39,375 nt of DNA from Candidatus Rokuibacteriota bacterium (GCA_016179875.1 JACPCH010000024.1:1-39375); one strand, 5' to 3'. Numbered from the stretch's first letter, positions 24,558-36,761 are shown. A program made the numbers and translations. The notes: a model not told the origin generated them from the letters alone.

Positions 24558-26348
24558 TCAGCTCTTCAGCACCGAGAGGAACGCCTCCTGCGGCACCTCG
24601 ACGCGGCCCACCTGCTTCATCCGCTTCTTCCCTTCCTTTTGGCGCTCGAGCAGCTTGCGCTTGCGGGTGATGTCGCCGCCGTAGCACTTGGCCGTCACGT
24701 TCTTGCCCATGGCCTTCACGGTCTCGCGGGCGATCACGCGGCTGCCGATCGCGGCCTGGATCGCGACCTCGTAGAGCTGGCGCGGGATGACGGCGCGGAG
24801 CTTCTCCACCAGGGCCTTGCCCTTCTCGTACGCCTTGTCGCGGTGGACGATGATCGAGAGGGCGTCCACCGGATCGCCGTTGAGCAGGATGTCGAGCTTC
24901 ACCAGGTCCGACGGACGGAACTCGGCGAACTCGTAGTCGAAGGAGGCGTAGCCCTTCGAGATGGACTTCAGCTTGTCGTAGAAGTCCACGACGATCTCGG
25001 CGAGCGGGAAGTCGAAGCGGATGTGCACGCGCTTGCCGTGATACTCGAGCGACTGGTGCTCGCCGCGCTTCTCCTGGGCGAGCTTGTAGATCGCGGTCAT
25101 GAACTCCGTCGGCACGAAGACGGACGACCGGACGTACGGCTCCTCCATCTGCTCGATCCGGTCGGGCGTCGGCAGCTTCGACGGGTTCTCGATCTCGAGC
25201 AGCTCGCCCGCCGTGGTGAGGATGCGGTAGCGCACGCTGGGCGCCGTCACGATCAGCGAGAGGTTGAACTCGCGCTCGAGCCGTTCCTGCACGATCTCCA
25301 TGTGGAGCAGGCCCAGGAACCCGCAGCGGAAGCCGTAGCCGAGGGCCAGCGAGGTCTCGGGCTCGAAGCTGAACGCCGGGTCGTTCAGGCGGAGCTTCTC
25401 GAGGGCGTCGCGCAGGGCTTCATACTCAGTGTCCTCGATCGGGTAGAGGCCCGCGAAGACCATGGGCTTGGCGTCGCGGTAGCCCGGGAACGGCTCGGCC
25501 GTCGGGCGCAGGGCCTCGGTGATCGTCTCGCCCACCTTGGCGTCGGCGACCCGCTTCATCGACGCGGTGATGTAGCCGACCTGGCCCGCCGAGAGCTCCT
25601 CGACCGGCCGCATGTCGGGCGAGAAGACACCGACCTGCTGGACGTCGTAGGCCCGGCCGTTCGACATCAGGAGGATCCGGGTGCCGGGCCGCACGCGGCC
25701 GTCCTTGAGCCGCACGTAGACGACCACGCCCTGGTAGGAGTCGTAGAACGAGTCGAAGACGAGCGCCTTGAGCGGCGCGTCGGGGTCGCCCGCCGGCGGC
25801 GGGATGCGGGCGACGATCGCCTCCAGCACCTCCGGCACGCCGGTGCCGTGCTTGGCCGAGATCGCGAGCGCCTCGTCGCCGTCGAGCTCGAGCGTCTCGG
25901 TGATGGCCAGGCGCGTGCCCTCGACGTCGGCCGCCGGGAGGTCGATCTTGTTGATCACCGGGATGATCGTGAGATTCGCGTCACTCGCCAGATAGAAGTT
26001 GGCGAGCGTCTGAGCCTCGATCCCCTGGGCGGCGTCGACGATGAGCAGCGCGCCCTCGCAGGCGGCGAGCGCGCGCGAGACCTCGTAGGAGAAGTCCACG
26101 TGGCCCGGCGTATCGATGAGGTTGAGCGTGTACTCCTCGCCGTCGCGCGCCTTGTAGAGCAGGCGGACGGTGTGGGCCTTGATCGTGATGCCGCGCTCGC
26201 GCTCGAGGTCCATCGAGTCGAGCACCTGGTCCACCGCCTTCTTGGCGTCCATCGTGCCGGTCAGCGCCAGCAGCCGGTCCGCCAGGGTGGACTTGCCGTG
26301 GTCGATGTGGGCGACGATCGAGAAGTTGCGGTTGCGGGACAACGTCAT
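24558..26348 (-). CDS. lepA: Elongation factor 4 (LepA GTPase)
   Basis: LepA is a ribosome-binding GTPase. The 596-residue protein has G1 AHIDHGKST, switch region [12 protein letters not shown]3 [17 protein letters not shown]4 NKIDLP, the EF-G-like domains and the LepA-specific C-terminal domain ([19 protein letters not shown] to the C-terminal [13 protein letters not shown]). Length is typical. The ATG at 26348 follows a weak -10-like TAAACT after 6 nt. It heads lepA-lepB-hemW, genes joined by gaps or overlaps of a few bases. Confidence 0.97.
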   Translation of the reverse strand: MTLSRNRNFSIVAHIDHGKSTLADRLLALTGTMDAKKAVDQVLDSMDLERERGITIKAHTVRLLYKARDGEEYTLNLIDTPGHVDFSYEVSRALAACEGALLIVDAAQGIEAQTLANFYLASDANLTIIPVINKIDLPAADVEGTRLAITETLELDGDEALAISAKHGTGVPEVLEAIVARIPPPAGDPDAPLKALVFDSFYDSYQGVVVYVRLKDGRVRPGTRILLMSNGRAYDVQQVGVFSPDMRPVEELSAGQVGYITASMKRVADAKVGETITEALRPTAEPFPGYRDAKPMVFAGLYPIEDTEYEALRDALEKLRLNDPAFSFEPETSLALGYGFRCGFLGLLHMEIVQERLEREFNLSLIVTAPSVRYRILTTAGELLEIENPSKLPTPDRIEQMEEPYVRSSVFVPTEFMTAIYKLAQEKRGEHQSLEYHGKRVHIRFDFPLAEIVVDFYDKLKSISKGYASFDYEFAEFRPSDLVKLDILLNGDPVDALSIIVHRDKAYEKGKALVEKLRAVIPRQLYEVAIQAAIGSRVIARETVKAMGKNVTAKCYGGDITRKRKLLERQKEGKKRMKQVGRVEVPQEAFLSVLKS

Positions 26349-26418
26349 CGCTTCAGTTTAACACGCCGCGTCGTCGTGGCGCGGCGGCGCAGTCAGCCCG
26401 CTGCGCGGGTGGACCGGT

Positions 26419-26559
26419 GCCGGGGCGCGGGGCGGGAGGGGGCCGTCGACCCGTTCGCGCCGACGGCCCCGCGCGCGCTGCCCGGAGTGTGGATCGCGCG
26501 ACGGGTAACCTCGGCTCCGAGCGCGTGGTCGACGGCCCCGTCCCGCCCCGCGCCCCGGC
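26419..26559. repeat. Long imperfect inverted repeat between nucleotidyltransferase and lepA
   Basis: Two 32-base arms, 26419-26450 and 26528-26559, are reverse complements with one mismatch, and can be extended outward by about six bases if one gap is allowed. The 77-base loop contains a further copy of CGACGGCCCCG and a small hairpin (CTCGG-CT-CCGAG). The right arm reaches exactly to the stop codon of the nucleotidyltransferase gene. It could be a strong transcript-end hairpin or a small fold-back element; no T-run follows on the minus strand. Confidence 0.85.
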
Positions 26560-27644
26560 TACCGGGTCAGCGTCGTGCGCTCGGGGATGACGGCGCCGGA
26601 CTCGAGCACCACGCCCGCCCCCACGCGCGCCAGCGCGCCGATCTTCACGTCGGCCCCGACGACGCACTCGAGCAGGACGGCGCCGGCGCCGACCTCGACC
26701 CGCTCCCACAGCACCGCGCCCTCGACGCGCGCGTCGGGCCCGATCCGTGCGTCGTCGCCGACGACGGCGCCCGGCCCCACCTGGGCGCGCGCGCCCAGCT
26801 CCACGCGCGCGCCGACCACCGCGGGCGCCACCACCCGCGCGCCGCCGGCCGCGGTGCCGCCCGGGCCGATCCAGCTCCCGTCGCGGCGCTCGCCGGGCGG
26901 CGGCAGGAGCATGCGCGCGCGGCCTTCGAGCAGGTCGAGCTGCGCCGCGCGGTAGGCGGCGGGGCTCCCGATGTCGCGCCAGTACCCGGACGCGCACCAG
27001 CCGTAGCAGGGGACGCCGTCGGCGATCAGCGCTGGGAAGAACTCGCGCTCGATCGAGACCACGCGCCCGCGCGGGATGCGCTTGAGGAGCGCGGCGTCGA
27101 GGAGGTAGGCGCCGGCGTTCACCGTGTCGGCGGCCCCCGCCTCGCCGGCGGCCGGCTTCTCGCGGAAGCGGCGCACGCGGCCGTCGGCCTCGAGCTCGAC
27201 GAGCCCGTAGGGGCGCGTGTCGGGGACGCGCGTGAGGAAGATCGTCGCGCGCGAGCCCCGCGACCCGTGGAAGGCGACCATCGCCGACAGGTCCACGTCG
27301 GTGAGGATGTCGCCGTTCAGCACGAACACCGTGCCGGCGGTCAGATCGGCGGCGTTGCGGACGCCGCCGCCGGTGCCGAGCGGCTCCGTCTCGACGACGT
27401 AGCGCAGGCGGACCCCGAGGTGCTCGGCGTCGCCGAGCGCGGCGCGCACGTCGTCGACGCGGTAGGAGCACGCGAGGATGACGTCGGTGATCCCGTGCCC
27501 GCGCAGCAGCGCGAGCTGGTGGGCGAGGAACGGCCGGTTCAGGAGCGGCACCACCGGCTTGGCGCGGGCGAGCGTGAGCGGGCGCAGGCGCGTGCCCTGG
27601 CCGCCCGCGAGGATCACGGCCTGCACCGGGCGCTCGCCGGCCAC
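26559..27644 (-). CDS. Sugar-phosphate nucleotidyltransferase with hexapeptide-repeat tail
   Basis: A 361-residue nucleotidyltransferase of the mannose-1-phosphate guanylyltransferase/glucose-1-phosphate thymidylyltransferase type; it couples a sugar 1-phosphate to an NTP. Seen: VILAGGQGTRLRPLTLARAKPV, metal-binding NGDILTDVD, VPDTRPYGLVELEADGRVRR, and GYWRDIGSPAAYRAA, then a C-terminal left-handed beta-helix of hexapeptide repeats (about 260-361; for example GARVELGARAQVGPGAVVGD). The layout is nearest to GMPP-like proteins, but the exact sugar is not predictable. The start is GTG at 27644, overlapping the Trm112-like stop (TAGTG). It ends the nucleotide-sugar operon, abutting the inverted repeat. 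Confidence 0.88.
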   Translation of the reverse strand: MAGERPVQAVILAGGQGTRLRPLTLARAKPVVPLLNRPFLAHQLALLRGHGITDVILACSYRVDDVRAALGDAEHLGVRLRYVVETEPLGTGGGVRNAADLTAGTVFVLNGDILTDVDLSAMVAFHGSRGSRATIFLTRVPDTRPYGLVELEADGRVRRFREKPAAGEAGAADTVNAGAYLLDAALLKRIPRGRVVSIEREFFPALIADGVPCYGWCASGYWRDIGSPAAYRAAQLDLLEGRARMLLPPPGERRDGSWIGPGGTAAGGARVVAPAVVGARVELGARAQVGPGAVVGDDARIGPDARVEGAVLWERVEVGAGAVLLECVVGADVKIGALARVGAGVVLESGAVIPERTTLTR

Positions 27645-27811
27645 TACTTACCCGACCAGGGCTCGGCCTCGTTGATCAGCATCACGGGGATCCCGTCGCG
27701 GATCGGATAGGCCTTCCGGCACGCCCGGCAGATGATCCGGGTCTCCTCGAACAGGAGATCGCCCTTGCACGCCGGGCAGACCAGGATGGCCTTCAGCTCG
27801 TCGTCGATCAT
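27644..27811 (-). CDS. Trm112 family zinc-ribbon protein
   Basis: A 55-residue protein with two cysteine pairs (CPACKG near 12-17 and CRACRKAYPI near 28-37) and the family ending YPIRDGIPVML. Bacterial Trm112-like proteins are often found beside lipid A, sugar or cell-envelope genes, and are thought to support partner methyltransferases; their role is not settled. It is coupled at both ends: ATG overlaps the epimerase stop by 4 nt (ATGA), and its TAG overlaps the nucleotidyltransferase GTG. It was too small to be obvious except by its motif. Confidence 0.9.
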   Translation of the reverse strand: MIDDELKAILVCPACKGDLLFEETRIICRACRKAYPIRDGIPVMLINEAEPWSGK

Positions 27812-28737
27812 GCGCCCACCTCCCCTCGGAACCACGCGACCGTCGTCCGGAGCCCGTCCTCGAGCGCCGTCGCCGGCGTCCAGCCGAGCCGGGCCTTGGC
27901 CCGGCTCGGGTCGAGCACGCTCCGCTTCTGCTCGCCGGGGCGCGCCGGGCCGTGCCGCGCCGCGCGCGCGACGCCGCACAGCCCGGCGAGCCGCCGGTAG
28001 ATCTCGTTCACCGACGTCTCGACGCCCGTGCCGACGTTGAGTATGCCTGAGGCGCCGGCCTGCACGATACCGCGCGCGACCGCGTCGGCCACGTCGCCGG
28101 CGTACACGTAGTCGCGCGTCTGCTCGCCGTCGCCGTTCACGACGCAGGGGGTCCCGGCCAGGAGGCGCGAGGCGAAGATCGCCACGACGCCCGCCTCGCC
28201 GCGGGGGTCCTGCCGCGGGCCGTACACGTTCGCGAGCCGCAGCGTGAGGGCGCGCGCGCCGGTGAGCCCGGCCCAGCACTCGAGGTAGCGCTCGGCGGCG
28301 AGCTTCGAGACACCGTAGGGGGAGGCGGGGCGCGCTGGATGATCCTCGGGCGTCGGCAGGACGTCGGTGTCGCCGTAGGCCGCGCCGCCGGTCGAGATGT
28401 AGACCACGCGGGCGACCCCGGCCCCCCGGCACGCCTCGAGCAGCGCGACCGTCCCCAGCACGTTGACGCTCGCGTCGAACACGGGATCGGCCATCGAGCG
28501 CGCCACCGAGGCCTGGGCCGCCAGGTGGACGACCGCCTCGGGCCGCGCCGCCGCCACCGCCGCCGCGAGCCGCGGGCTCCGCAGGTCGCAGACGACGAGG
28601 CGTGCCCGCGGGTCCACGCGCGCGGCGCCGCCGGTGCTCAGGTTGTCCAGGACGTCCACCGCGTGGCCGTCGGCGAGCAGCCGCTCCACCACGTGGGAGC
28701 CGATGAACCCGGCGCCGCCCGTGACGAGGAGCCTCAC
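27808..28737 (-). CDS. NAD-dependent sugar epimerase/dehydratase
   Basis: A 309-residue extended short-chain dehydrogenase, similar to UDP-glucose 4-epimerases (GalE-like). Seen: Rossmann motif [10 protein letters not shown], the acidic LDNLSTG that binds the nucleotide, [12 protein letters not shown], catalytic STGGAAYG and YGVSK (YxxxK), and [15 protein letters not shown]. The C-terminal region ending in [13 protein letters not shown] is typical. Start GTG at 28737 overlaps the previous stop by 4 nt. Since it lies beside UDP-glucuronate and UDP-xylose synthesis genes, a 4-epimerase for UDP-glucuronate or UDP-xylose is a reasonable guess, but the substrate is not shown by the sequence. Confidence 0.9.
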   Translation of the reverse strand: MRLLVTGGAGFIGSHVVERLLADGHAVDVLDNLSTGGAARVDPRARLVVCDLRSPRLAAAVAAARPEAVVHLAAQASVARSMADPVFDASVNVLGTVALLEACRGAGVARVVYISTGGAAYGDTDVLPTPEDHPARPASPYGVSKLAAERYLECWAGLTGARALTLRLANVYGPRQDPRGEAGVVAIFASRLLAGTPCVVNGDGEQTRDYVYAGDVADAVARGIVQAGASGILNVGTGVETSVNEIYRRLAGLCGVARAARHGPARPGEQKRSVLDPSRAKARLGWTPATALEDGLRTTVAWFRGEVGA

Positions 28738-29669
28738 GCGCGCAGCTTCTCCCGGAACCAGTCGAGGGTCAGGCGCAGGCCCTCCTCGACGTCCACGCGC
28801 GGCTCCCAGCCGAGGAGCGCCCGCGCGCGGCTGATGTCGGGCTGGCGGACCTTCGGGTCGTCCTCCGGCAGCGGGCGGAACACGATCTCGCTCCGCGAGC
28901 CGGCGAGGCGGATGATGCGCTTGGCGAGCTCCAGCAGCGTCATCTCGTGGGGGTTGCCGATGTTGAGGGGCTCGCTGACGCTCGACTGCATCAGGCGCCA
29001 GATGCCGTCGATCAGGTCGGAGATGTACTGGAACGAGCGCGTCTGGGAGCCGTCGCCGAACACGGTGACCGGCGCGCCGGTCAGCGCCTGGGTCATGAAC
29101 GCGGGGATCGCGCGCCCGTCGTGGAGCCGCATCCGGGGGCCGTGGCTGTTGAAGATCCGCACGATGCGCGTGTCCACGCGGTGGGTCCGGTGGTAGGCCA
29201 TCGTGATGGCCTCGGCGAAGCGCTTGGCCTCGTCGTACACGCCGCGCGGCCCCACCGGGTTCACGTTGCCCCAGTAGTCCTCGCGCTGCGGATGCACGAG
29301 CGGGTCGCCGTACACCTCCGAGGTCGAGGCGAGCAGGAACCGCGCGCCCTTGGCCTTGGCGACGCCGAGCGCGTTGTGCGTGCCGAGCGCGCCCACCTTG
29401 AGCGTCTGGATCGGCAGCTCGAGGTAGTCACGGGGCGAGGCCGGGCTCGCCAGGTGGAGCACCCAGTCGAGCGGGCCCGGCACGTCGATGTACTCGGTGA
29501 CGTCGTGCCGGACGAGCGCGAAGCCGGGGTGGGAGCCGGCCGCCGCCACGTTGTCGGGCGAGCCCGTGATGAAGTTGTCCATGCAGACGACGTCGAAGCC
29601 CCGCGCCAGGAGGAACTCGCAGAGGTGCGAGCCGATGAACCCCGCGCCGCCGGTGACGAGCGCCCGCAC
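28734..29669 (-). CDS. uxs: UDP-glucuronate decarboxylase (UDP-xylose synthase)
   Basis: Uxs converts UDP-glucuronate to UDP-xylose with an internally recycled NAD. The 311-residue protein has [44 protein letters not shown], catalytic [14 protein letters not shown] and [10 protein letters not shown], and [10 protein letters not shown], all strongly characteristic of this subfamily. The start is GTG at 29669, 8 nt after the ugd stop. It acts directly after UDP-glucose dehydrogenase in the pathway, which is the upstream gene. UDP-xylose is used in lipopolysaccharide or exopolysaccharide; no glycosyltransferase is in this window. Confidence 0.93.
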   Translation of the reverse strand: MRALVTGGAGFIGSHLCEFLLARGFDVVCMDNFITGSPDNVAAAGSHPGFALVRHDVTEYIDVPGPLDWVLHLASPASPRDYLELPIQTLKVGALGTHNALGVAKAKGARFLLASTSEVYGDPLVHPQREDYWGNVNPVGPRGVYDEAKRFAEAITMAYHRTHRVDTRIVRIFNSHGPRMRLHDGRAIPAFMTQALTGAPVTVFGDGSQTRSFQYISDLIDGIWRLMQSSVSEPLNIGNPHEMTLLELAKRIIRLAGSRSEIVFRPLPEDDPKVRQPDISRARALLGWEPRVDVEEGLRLTLDWFREKLRA

Positions 29670-29677
29670 CGGAGGCC

Positions 29678-30988
29678 CTACGCGGGCAGGACGGGCTTGC
29701 GGCCGATCGAGTGGTACTCGAAGCCCAGGCGCCGCATCCGCTCGGGCTCCCAGAGGTTGCGGCCGTCGAAGACCACCGGCCGCCGCATGGCGCCGCGGAG
29801 GCGCTCGAGGTTCAGGAACTTGAACTCGTTCCACTCCGTCACCAGCGCCACGGCGTCGGCCCCGGCGGCCGCCGCGTACGGCGAGTCCGCGTAGGTGACG
29901 GCCGCCGGGAGGACCCGGCGGGCGTTCTCGGCGGCGACCGGGTCGTAGGCGATCACGGTCGCGCCGAGCTCGAGCAGGCGCCGCACGACCTCGGTCGACT
30001 TCGCCTCGCGCATGTCGTCGGTGTTGGGCTTGAACGCGAGGCCGAGCACGGCGACGCGCTTGTCGTCGAGCGGCGCCAGCGCCTTCTCGATCATGCGGAC
30101 GAAGTGGGGCGCGCGCTCCAGGTTGGTCTCGGCCACGGCCCGCAGCAGGCTGAAGTCGTAGCCGAGCGCGGCCGCCGTGTGCATCAGCGACTCGGCGTCC
30201 TTGGGGAAGCAGCTGCCGCCGTAGCCGAGGCCGGCCTGGAGGAACGCGCCGCCGATCCGCGGGTCGAGGCCCATGCCCTTCATGACCTGCGTGACGTCGG
30301 CGCCGGCCAGCTCGCAGATGTTGGCGATCGCGTTGATGAAGGAGATCTTGGTGGCCAGGAACGCGTTGGAGGCGTACTTGATCATCTCGGCCGACGGCAC
30401 GTCGGTGATGATCATCGGACGCTCGAGCGGCGCGTAGAGCTCGAGGAGCGTCATCGCCACCTGCTGCGTCGGCGCGCCGATCAGGATGCGGTCGGGGCGC
30501 AGCGTGTCCTCGATCGCCGAGCCCTCGCGCAGGAACTCGGGGTTGGACACCACGTCGAACGGCACCGGCGTCGCCTGGCTCTTCTCGACGATCTCGCGGA
30601 CGAAGTCGCCGGTGCCCACCGGCACCGTGGACTTGTTCACGACCACGGTGTAGCGCTCCATCGCCTGGCCGATCTGCCGCGCCACGGCCTCGACCGCGGA
30701 GAGGTCGGTCTCGCCGTTGGCGCCGGGCGGGGTGCCCACGGTGATGAACACGATCACCGAGCGGCGGACGGCGGCGGCGAGGTCGGTGCCGAACGAGAGC
30801 CGGCCGTCGGCGACGTTGCGGGCGACCATCTCCTCGAGGCCCGGCTCGTAGATCGGCATCCGCCCGGCCCGGAGGGCCGCGATCTTCTCGGGGACGTTGT
30901 CCACACAGGCGACCTCGTTGCCGAGGTCGGCGAAGACCGCGCCCGTCACGAGCCCCACGTAGCCGGTGCCGGCGACACAGATGTTCAT
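29678..30988 (-). CDS. ugd: UDP-glucose 6-dehydrogenase
   Basis: Ugd oxidises UDP-glucose to UDP-glucuronate using two NAD+. The 436-residue protein has the N-terminal NAD site [47 protein letters not shown], the catalytic cysteine in [14 protein letters not shown], and a C-terminal domain with [15 protein letters not shown]. The ATG at 30988 (MNICVAG) is chosen over one nine codons upstream, since only the former gives the normal N-terminus. A TATGAT hexamer lies 9 nt before it, overlapping the ctaG stop, so the sugar genes may be transcribed separately from the oxidase genes. Confidence 0.95.
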   Translation of the reverse strand: MNICVAGTGYVGLVTGAVFADLGNEVACVDNVPEKIAALRAGRMPIYEPGLEEMVARNVADGRLSFGTDLAAAVRRSVIVFITVGTPPGANGETDLSAVEAVARQIGQAMERYTVVVNKSTVPVGTGDFVREIVEKSQATPVPFDVVSNPEFLREGSAIEDTLRPDRILIGAPTQQVAMTLLELYAPLERPMIITDVPSAEMIKYASNAFLATKISFINAIANICELAGADVTQVMKGMGLDPRIGGAFLQAGLGYGGSCFPKDAESLMHTAAALGYDFSLLRAVAETNLERAPHFVRMIEKALAPLDDKRVAVLGLAFKPNTDDMREAKSTEVVRRLLELGATVIAYDPVAAENARRVLPAAVTYADSPYAAAAGADAVALVTEWNEFKFLNLERLRGAMRRPVVFDGRNLWEPERMRRLGFEYHSIGRKPVLPA

Positions 30989-30997
30989 CGGCACGTC

Positions 30998-31003
30998 ATC
31001 ATA
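30998..31003 (-). promoter_or_regulatory. Candidate -10 element of ugd
   Basis: TATGAT on the minus strand (five of six consensus bases), 9 nt before the ugd ATG and overlapping the end of ctaG. No clear -35. Supported by the same arrangement at hrcA and grpE. Confidence 0.35.
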
Positions 31004-31799
31004 GCAGAGGTCCACCGACCGACGGCGCTTCCTCGTCGGCCTCGGCGGCCACCCACCGGAAGAAGACGACCGAGAACGCGACCAGCGGGATGAGGCCGGC
31101 CGGCACCCACATGATCAGGCCCCCCAGGCGCTGGTCGGCGAGCGGCGGGAGGGCGAAGAGCCGCGGCGCGGCGGCGTAGAACGGGTAGAGCACCTCCTCG
31201 GCGCCGGTGATCATCGCGGCCACCACCGTCATCGGGATGCCGAACGCGAAGAGGTAGAGGATCTGCGCGCCGTAGTGGATGCGCGGGGCCACGCGCGAGG
31301 GCGAGACGACCGGCCACCACGCGAGCGCCGCCGTCCCCAGCAGGAGCAGGTGCTCGATCACGTGCCAGGCGTGGGTCTCGAGCGCGGCCTGGTACGGCCC
31401 CGGCAGGTGCCAGGCGATCAACGCCACCGAATAGAGCGCGAGCGCGGGGACCGGACGCGTCGCGGCGCGGACCAGCCGGCCGGCCGGCGCCCACCCGCGG
31501 AGCGCCGCGTCGAGCATCCACGCCGGCGTGCCGGCCAGCAGGAGCGGCGGGACGACGAGCGTGAGGAGCAGGTGCTGCACCATGTGGGCGCTGAAGAGGT
31601 AGTAGTCGGCGAGATCGTGGAGCGGGCCGTTCAGCGCGAGGAGCAGCACGCCGAGCCCGGCGAAGAAGGCGGCCGGCTCCGCCGCGCGCCCGCGGGGCCC
31701 GCGCGCCCACGCCAGCGCGTACGCCAGCCCGAGCGCGCCGGCGCCGAGGACGACGTCGGCGTGGACCGCACCGGACGTCCAGCTGAACGGCGGCGCCAT
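30999..31799 (-). CDS. ctaG: Cytochrome c oxidase assembly factor CtaG (caa3-type)
   Basis: A 266-residue multi-spanning membrane protein of the caa3_CtaG family, needed for maturation of caa3-type oxidase, probably copper delivery. Seen: about seven hydrophobic segments, and conserved histidine-bearing stretches SAHMVQHLLLTLVVPPLL, IAWHLPGPYQ, HAWHVIEHLLLLGTAALAWWP and an invariant HYGAQILYLF. This family is unrelated to the Cox11-type CtaG. Start ATG at 31799, 6 nt after the subunit IV stop. It belongs to the oxidase operon. Confidence 0.9.
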   Translation of the reverse strand: MAPPFSWTSGAVHADVVLGAGALGLAYALAWARGPRGRAAEPAAFFAGLGVLLLALNGPLHDLADYYLFSAHMVQHLLLTLVVPPLLLAGTPAWMLDAALRGWAPAGRLVRAATRPVPALALYSVALIAWHLPGPYQAALETHAWHVIEHLLLLGTAALAWWPVVSPSRVAPRIHYGAQILYLFAFGIPMTVVAAMITGAEEVLYPFYAAAPRLFALPPLADQRLGGLIMWVPAGLIPLVAFSVVFFRWVAAEADEEAPSVGGPLL

Positions 31800-31805
31800 C
31801 CGGGG

Positions 31806-32123
31806 CTAGCTCCCGAAGACCAGGAAGGCGCCGGTCAGGGTCATGAGGGCGATCGCGATGCCGGAGGCGAGCAGGAGCGGCCCGCCGAAGAGGAGCGCGA
31901 GCGCGCGCGAGTCGTAGCGCAGGTGCATGAAGAAGAGCACGACGAGGGTGAACTTGCCGGCCGAGAGCACCAGCAGGAGCGGCACCAGGATCGGCGTGAG
32001 CGCGCGGATGTAGATGCAGGCGAACTCGAGCGCGGTCACGACCGTCAGGATGAGCGCCACCTTCACGTAGGTGCCGATCGCGGCGTGGGCGCCGGGCGCC
32101 GGGGGTGGGTGCGGGTCGCTCAT
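31806..32123 (-). CDS. Cytochrome c oxidase subunit IV (CtaF-like)
   Basis: A 105-residue membrane protein with three predicted helices (VALILTVVTALEFACIYI, LVPLLLVLSAGKFTLVVLFF, LLLASGIAIALMTLTGAFL) and the family core SAGKFTLVVLFFMHLRYD. This matches prokaryotic subunit IV (COX4_pro), a small accessory subunit of heme-copper oxidases. It follows the fused subunit I/III gene by 7 nt. Confidence 0.88.
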   Translation of the reverse strand: MSDPHPPPAPGAHAAIGTYVKVALILTVVTALEFACIYIRALTPILVPLLLVLSAGKFTLVVLFFMHLRYDSRALALLFGGPLLLASGIAIALMTLTGAFLVFGS

Positions 32124-32130
32124 GGGCGGC

Positions 32131-34475
<2,345 letters not shown>

Positions 34476-34476
<1 letters not shown>

Positions 34477-35474
34477 CACTTGAGCCCCAATAAATAGGTG
34501 GCCAGCGCGCGCGCCTCGGCGTCGCGGAGGCCGAGCGCGGGCATCTTGACCCCGGGCTTGATCGCCGCCGGGTCCTTGAGCCACGCGACGAGGGCGTCGG
34601 GCGTGTTCGGCAGGAGGCCGGCGCCGAGCATGCGGCGGCTGCCGAACGTCGTGAGGTCGGGGCCGAGCACGCCGGCCGAGACGCCGCGGATCGTGTGGCA
34701 GCCGACGCAGGCGCTCCGGGCGTAGATCGCCTTGCCCTCGGCGGCCGCGCCCGCGGGCTCCGCCGGCGTCGCGCGCTGGGCGGCCACCCACCGCTCGAAC
34801 GCGTCGGGCGCCTCCACGACGACCCGCAGGCCCATGTTCGCGTGCGAGACGCCGCAGAACTCCGCGCACTGGCCCCAGTACTCGCCGGGCGTGTCCGGCA
34901 GCAGCGTCAGCCGGTTCAGGCGGCCCGGGACGACGTCGCGCTTGCCCCCGAGCCGGGGGACCCAGAAGCTGTGGATCACGTCGGGACCCTCGAGCGTGAG
35001 CGCGACCGGCCGGCCCGCCGGCAGGTGGAGCTCGTTGGCGGTGACGACGCCGAGCGCGGGGTAGCGGAACTCCCACCACCACTGCCGCCCGAGGACGGTG
35101 ACGTGGAGCGCCTGCGGCGCCGGGCTCGCCTGGGTGCGGAAGATGACCTGGATCGTCGGGATCGCGATGACCAGGAGCACCAGGGCCGGCGCGATCGTCC
35201 ACGCCAGCTCGAGCAGCGTGTGGCCCCGGGTCTGGACCGGCAGCGCCCCGCCCGGCTTCTCGCGGAAGCGTAGCAGCACCCACGCGAGCCCGACGAACAC
35301 GACGAGCGCGATGCCGACCGAGGCCCACGTGATGATGCCGTAGACGTGGAGGATCTCGCGCGCGAAGTCCGAGCCCGGGACGACGGTCGTCATCGGGCCG
35401 TCCCACGCGCAGCCGCCCGCCGCCGCGACGGCGGCGAGCGCGAAGCGCGCGCGGGACGGGGGGTGGCCGCGCAT
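34476..35474 (-). CDS. Cytochrome c oxidase subunit II fused to cytochrome c (caa3-type lipoprotein)
   Basis: A 332-residue subunit II. Seen: lipoprotein signal with lipobox AAGGC (C22), two membrane helices (about 45-67 and 88-112), a CuA domain with ligands H168, C203, E205, C207, H211 and M214 (GQCAEFCGVSHANM), and a C-terminal cytochrome c domain with heme attachment CVGCH (256-260) and axial M311 in GVKMPALG. The attached cytochrome c defines a caa3 oxidase and removes the need for a soluble donor. ATG at 35474 follows the M20 hydrolase stop after 1 base, so the two may share a transcript. Confidence 0.95.
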
Positions 35475-35475
35475 C

Positions 35476-36714
35476 CTAGCGCGCGAGCGCGAGCAGGGTC
35501 TGGAGCAGGACGCCGGCGCCCCGCTCGATGGCGTCCCAGTCGCTCATCTCGTCCACCCGGTGGCTCCGGCCGCCCCGCGACGGGATGAAGACCATGCCGG
35601 CGTCGGTGACGGCGGCGAGGTTCTGGGCGTCGTGGCCGGCCGCCGAGTAGAGGCGCTGCCACTTCACGCCCAGCGTCGCGCACGCCTCCTCGATCCGGGC
35701 TTGCACGCGCGGTGAGCAGGGGGCCGGCGCGGTGGCCGACATCGGCTGGACCTCCACCGTGATCCGGCGCGCGCGGGCGACGTCCCGCGCGAGCGCGGCG
35801 CACTCGGCGGCCAGGCGCTCCAGCACGCCGGCGTCCGGGTCGCGCATCTCGTGGACCAGCTCGGCGCGTCCGGGGACGATGTTGGAGACGCCGGGATGGA
35901 CGTGGACGGCGCCGACGTTGGCGACGCTCACGCCGCTGCCCCGCGTGACCACGTGCTCGCGCGCCCGCAGCGCGAAGTCGGCGGCGGCCAGAAACGCGTC
36001 GCGCCGCCGCTCCATCGGCGTCGTGCCGGCGTGGTCGGCCTGGCCGTGGAAGACCACGCGGGCGCGGCGCACGCCCACGATGGTCTCGACGACGCCGATC
36101 GGGATTCCCGCCTCCTCGAGCCGCGGCCCCTGCTCGATGTGGAGCTCGAGGTACGCGGCGACGGCGCCCGCCGGCGCCCGGGCCTCGGGGGCGCGCGCGG
36201 CGTCGAAGCCGGCGCGCGCCATCGCGTCCACGAGCCGCTCGCCGTCGGCGGCCGCCAGCCTCGGGATCAGCGCCGGATCGAGCGTGCCGCAGAAGGCGCG
36301 CGAGCCGAAGAGGCTCCCGTAGCGGCCCTCCTCGTCGCTCCAGGCGGCGACGGCGAGGGGCCGGCGGTGCGGGATCCCGCGCTCGCGGATGGTCTGGAGG
36401 GCCTCGAGCCCGGCCAGGACGCCGAGCGCGCCGTCGAGGATGCCGCCCTCGGGCACGGTGTCGATGTGGGAGCCGGTGAGGACGACCGGCGCGTCCGGGC
36501 GGAACCCGCGCGCGCCCGTCCCACCGAAGACGTTGCCGGCCGGGTCCACCCAGGCCTCGAGCCCGGCGCCGCGGAGCTCGCCGAGGAGCCAGGCGCGCGC
36601 CTCCTCGTGCGGCGGCGACCAGCACGGGCGCGTGACGCCGCCACCCGGCAGCGCGCCGAAGCGCGCGAGCGTCTCGATGCGGGAGCGCAGGCGCTCGAGA
36701 GAGACGGTGACCAC
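35476..36714 (-). CDS. M20 family amidohydrolase (N-carbamoyl-L-amino acid hydrolase/allantoate amidohydrolase type)
   Basis: A 412-residue zinc-dependent hydrolase of the HyuC/AllC group, which cleaves N-carbamoyl amino acids, allantoate or ureidoglycolate and releases ammonia. Seen: metal-binding GSHIDTVPEGGILDGALGVL, the glutamate pair in WSDEEGRYGSLFGSRAF, ELHIEQGPRLE, dimer-domain HGQADHAGTTPM and a C-terminal SAAGHDAQNLA. These distinguish it from other M20 peptidases. The start is the GTG at 36714 (VVTVSLERL), eight bases after a TATACT hexamer; an upstream ATG in frame would overlap the divergent promoter region. Its gene is fused tightly to the oxidase operon, yet its chemistry suits ureide breakdown as in the cluster at 1-12532. 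Substrate unproven. Confidence 0.9.
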   Translation of the reverse strand: MVTVSLERLRSRIETLARFGALPGGGVTRPCWSPPHEEARAWLLGELRGAGLEAWVDPAGNVFGGTGARGFRPDAPVVLTGSHIDTVPEGGILDGALGVLAGLEALQTIRERGIPHRRPLAVAAWSDEEGRYGSLFGSRAFCGTLDPALIPRLAAADGERLVDAMARAGFDAARAPEARAPAGAVAAYLELHIEQGPRLEEAGIPIGVVETIVGVRRARVVFHGQADHAGTTPMERRRDAFLAAADFALRAREHVVTRGSGVSVANVGAVHVHPGVSNIVPGRAELVHEMRDPDAGVLERLAAECAALARDVARARRITVEVQPMSATAPAPCSPRVQARIEEACATLGVKWQRLYSAAGHDAQNLAAVTDAGMVFIPSRGGRSHRVDEMSDWDAIERGAGVLLQTLLALAR

Positions 36715-36722
36715 CGAGGGGG

Positions 36723-36728
36723 AGTATA
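36723..36728 (-). promoter_or_regulatory. Candidate -10 element of the M20 hydrolase/oxidase operon
   Basis: TATACT on the minus strand, 8 nt before the GTG at 36714, in the 91-base divergent gap. No strong -35 is seen. It lies immediately beside the -35 of the divergent plus-strand promoter, so both may respond to one regulator. Confidence 0.4.
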
Positions 36729-36731
36729 GCC

Positions 36732-36761
36732 TTGACTTCCCGCGCCAACGGTTCCTAGAAT
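36732..36761 (+). promoter_or_regulatory. Sigma70-type promoter of the acyl-CoA dehydrogenase operon
   Basis: TTGACT at 36732-36737 and TAGAAT at 36756-36761, 18 bases apart, match the -35 and -10 consensus at five of six positions each. This is the clearest full promoter in the window. It points to the acyl-CoA dehydrogenase genes starting at 36806. Confidence 0.65.

Noticed and set aside
24639-27710. A 1023-codon plus-strand frame spanning lepA and the nucleotidyltransferase
   Set aside because: It crosses two conserved genes and the inverted repeat; its length results from stop-codon scarcity at high GC.
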